From positions 69,813,801-69,877,800 of the forward strand of contig NC_052017.1 in assembly GCF_015832195.1 (NCBI RefSeq): 64,000 nt of DNA, written 5' to 3'. Both the position numbers and the translations under genes were made by a program. Of the stretch, positions 61,554 through 64,000 are shown piece by piece (positions within the stretch are counted from its first letter, which is position 1; every line of letters starts with the position of its first letter). This DNA comes from Motacilla alba alba (lineage: Eukaryota; Chordata; Aves; Passeriformes; Motacillidae). The notes beneath the pieces were generated by a model. That model made no database searches. It saw only the letters and a list, made by a program, of their open reading frames with translations, and was not told where the DNA came from.

Positions 61554-64000
61554 GGAAGCTCAGAAGCTGAAAGGTCATCTGGGAGGGGAAGGGTGGCTCT
61601 CAGGCATGAACTGGCCAAGGCTTTGCTTCAAGAAGCCAGTCCCCCTATGGCTGCAGACTGGGGGGTCAGATCATCCTTCTCTGGCAGACAATGCGACTCT
61701 TTGCAACTAAAGCTGGCTTTTGCCACTGGTCAGAATGAGACTGGTGAGGCAAACAGCCCCAGTTGTCCCCAGGAACACGGTCATGACGAGCATGAGCTCA
61801 GCAAGCTTCTTCATTTCAGCCAAAACCATGAGGCACTGGATGAACTTTTCTTACCAGTAAGTAAGAGAAATTGTCTGGGAAGTAACATCATTTGGCTAGA
61901 CAGAAAACGCTGGTCCAAGACAGGGCAAATGGCTTTGACTCAGCTGTTCCCAGTTTCATATGCAAGTCTGATGAAGCAGTGAGGTCTGTGCCAGTTCTCA
62001 GTGTGGCCAGAACAGAATGTGCAAAAAGGTGTTTTAGTTTGTTAGATAGACAGTACAGTAATTGAGTGAAGGAGAGCCTAGAAAATGGAGAGGACCAGAA
62101 CAGAAGTAGATCCTGCAAATAAGCCAGAAGTTATGAGCGTCTGGGGAACATATTAGTCAGATATGTCTATTAAAGACATCTGTATATATGGCAGCGTCTT
62201 GTGAATTCAGAGAACATGATGCCAATTACAACCATTGGAGAGTCGTAATTTTGGTAAATGTATAAAAGGGAATTCAGGAAAACTGGGAAGGTATCAGAAA
62301 AGGAGTTGAATAGCATAACTATTTAGACAACTGTAACAAGCTTAAAAGCAAAAGAACAATCAGAGCATTTTGCCATGGAGGATGATTTTAATAGCAGGGT
62401 GGTAGGGAAATGTAGTAGAAAAACAAAATTATCTACTTACAAACTGTTCAGGAAAGAAAGACTGGGCCGCGGAGGCAGAGGAAATACTCCTGTGTACAAG
62501 GATAACATGAACATTATTTAGCTGAACTGTAAGTGGGAAGGGCTGTGCAACTGAATCTCTGAAGACAAATAAATGAATGCTAAAGAAGAAATTCCAAAGC
62601 ATTTTTACAACTTTTGAAAAGTAAAGACATTAGCAGGTCTTTGTTGCTAATATCCAGCTTAAGAAAAGGAAACAGAATGAGCATTGTTGAACTCAAAAGA
62701 ATTGTTAACAGATTTGTGGTAATGGGGACTTGGGCTACTCCCCTAAGCCTGACCAAATAAATCAGGAGGCACACAAATTAGAAGAGCAATTTTCTTAACA
62801 CTTGACACAACACTATCTTGAAAAAGTGAGAGACAGAAGGAAGAAAGTACTCTTAACTCGGGTATTAATCACAAACTGATTGTAGCTAACTCACTGAGTA
62901 CTAACGCTGAGGTGTACCAGAAACCTAATTTGGGATGGCACTTCAGGGATCGAACTTTCACCTCTTTGAGGTGATGCTCTTTTTGTTTTCTTTAACCTCT
63001 GTGACATAAATATGTATTTTAACATGTAAAAATTCAACAAAGAGCAACTTCATCTTCTTCCTCCTAAATCTACTCTTAAAAATTCACCAATAAGTAATAA
63101 GGTACAGCTTTATAAGATGCTCCTCCTCCCGGGAGTGTGAAAGCCTTCAGAGAACTTCTCACATGGCTCAGCTGCTACCAGCTCCTTGATAAATCATACA
63201 GGTGTGCCGTGCCTTCCACACAGGAGGTTTTTGCATGCAGGTCTCCAGCTGTACAGTGCCCAGGTATCCCTGCTTTCTGAGCATGGTTTTGTGTTCACTT
63301 CGCAGCAAACCTGGCATAACTGGTGTTGGACTGAGCCTTATTTTAAGCATTCCTACCCGACCCCTGCTTGCTTCTAGAGGAACACCACCTCAGCTTGGGT
63401 TTCTTCGAGTCACAAACTGGGTCTTGAGCTGTCATTGAGTACTAGTCAGGGCTAGTCTCGCTGCAGGTTGCCGCTGTGTCACAGCACAACCTTGAAGAGT
63501 CCCTCTGGCACAGTGCCTGTGGTGACTTGGCTATTACATCCACCTAGGCTACGCTCAGCGTTGTAGCAGCCAACTGCAGTTAAAACCTGCTGGGACCACG
63601 GCTCAAGCATGATTAGCTGGCACAATGACAATCATGTATTTGTCTCCACTAACTTGTGCTCCATAGACAGGAATAAGCAATATACCATCAAGGAAAGACA
63701 TAACTTGTGTATGGACAAATGCTTTGTGGAAACTCTGCGAGGCAACACTGAATGCCTGAAAGTGAATAGTGAGAAGAGAAGTAATGAAGGAACTAAGGTT
63801 AAACAGCAGAGAAAGAAGGGATCACACAAGAAATGGCAGAAGAAGCACGCACCAGAAGGAAAGCAACTACATGAACAAAGCATATAAAAAGCCCTCAATG
63901 TGTAGAAGGAATGCAAATTCAGAGGTACAATTTTGAAGTGAACACAGATGGCAAAATTAGACTGAAACCAACATACAAGGTCAGGTCAGTGTGAGAAGAG
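61554..64000. other. Non-coding or unrecognised DNA at right end
   Basis: The plus strand is A- and purine-rich for much of this stretch. A stop-free run of 142 codons lies at 61554-61979, and a lysine-rich frame starting at ATG lies at 63609-63887; both are discussed under findings. A CACCTC-TTT-GAGGTG hairpin lies near 62961-62975. Nothing resembles a known family, RNA gene or repeat. Confidence 0.45.

Noticed and set aside
62945..62962. tRNA B-box-like GTTCGATCCC on the minus strand
   Set aside because: The T-stem bases do not pair and no A box or cloverleaf is visible. The neighbouring CACCTC-TTT-GAGGTG hairpin is not in a tRNA position.

Overview
This 64 kb window looks like non-coding vertebrate DNA, most likely from a bird. 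The clearest evidence is two well-preserved CR1 LINE copies, one antisense at 34171-35480 and one sense at 40582-40952. They carry the typical avian CR1 3' end, including ATTCTATG-type tail sequence and, in the larger copy, reverse-transcriptase remnants. Interspersed repeats are sparse, there are no primate or rodent SINEs, and the base composition is AT-leaning with a few CpG-dense patches. A crocodilian or turtle is possible, because CR1 is also abundant there, but the low repeat load fits a bird macrochromosome better.

No protein-coding gene could be recognised. Open frames reach about 190 codons at most. Many start at non-ATG codons, most sit in GC- or CpG-rich patches where stop codons are rare, and several have an equally long open frame on the other strand. 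None resembles a protein family I know, apart from the CR1-derived fragments. No tRNA, rRNA, known microRNA or CRISPR array was found. The window is best read as intergenic or deep-intronic sequence. Three short stretches with splice-like borders (27863-28029, 30726-30901, 61554-61856) are only weak exon candidates.

Layout. 1-7.7 kb: unique DNA with one small CpG-dense patch (1703-1890). 7.7-17 kb: unique DNA with a MIR-like relic and a CR1 tail near 7.7-8.0 kb. 17-31 kb: further MIR-like relics (17.0, 26.4, 28.2 and 30.0 kb), a CpG-rich patch at 21.1-21.4 kb, an ATT/GGA compound microsatellite at 21.73-21.83 kb, and a strong hairpin at 24771-24849. 34.2-35.5 kb: a broken antisense CR1. 39.5-39.9 kb: a CpG-island-like segment. 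40.6 kb: a short sense CR1. 44.65 kb: a trace of a CR1-like endonuclease domain. 48.2-50.1 kb: a long-range inverted repeat with 54-bp arms around 1.8 kb. 57.0-57.2 kb: a possible LTR 3' end. 58-64 kb: microsatellites and A-rich unique DNA.

The two best structural oddities are the 24771-24849 hairpin, whose 24-nt 3' arm is fully paired, and the 48189/50112 inverted repeat. No gene-based novel system is visible. Repeat-family assignments rest on remembered consensus sequences and were not checked by a database search.
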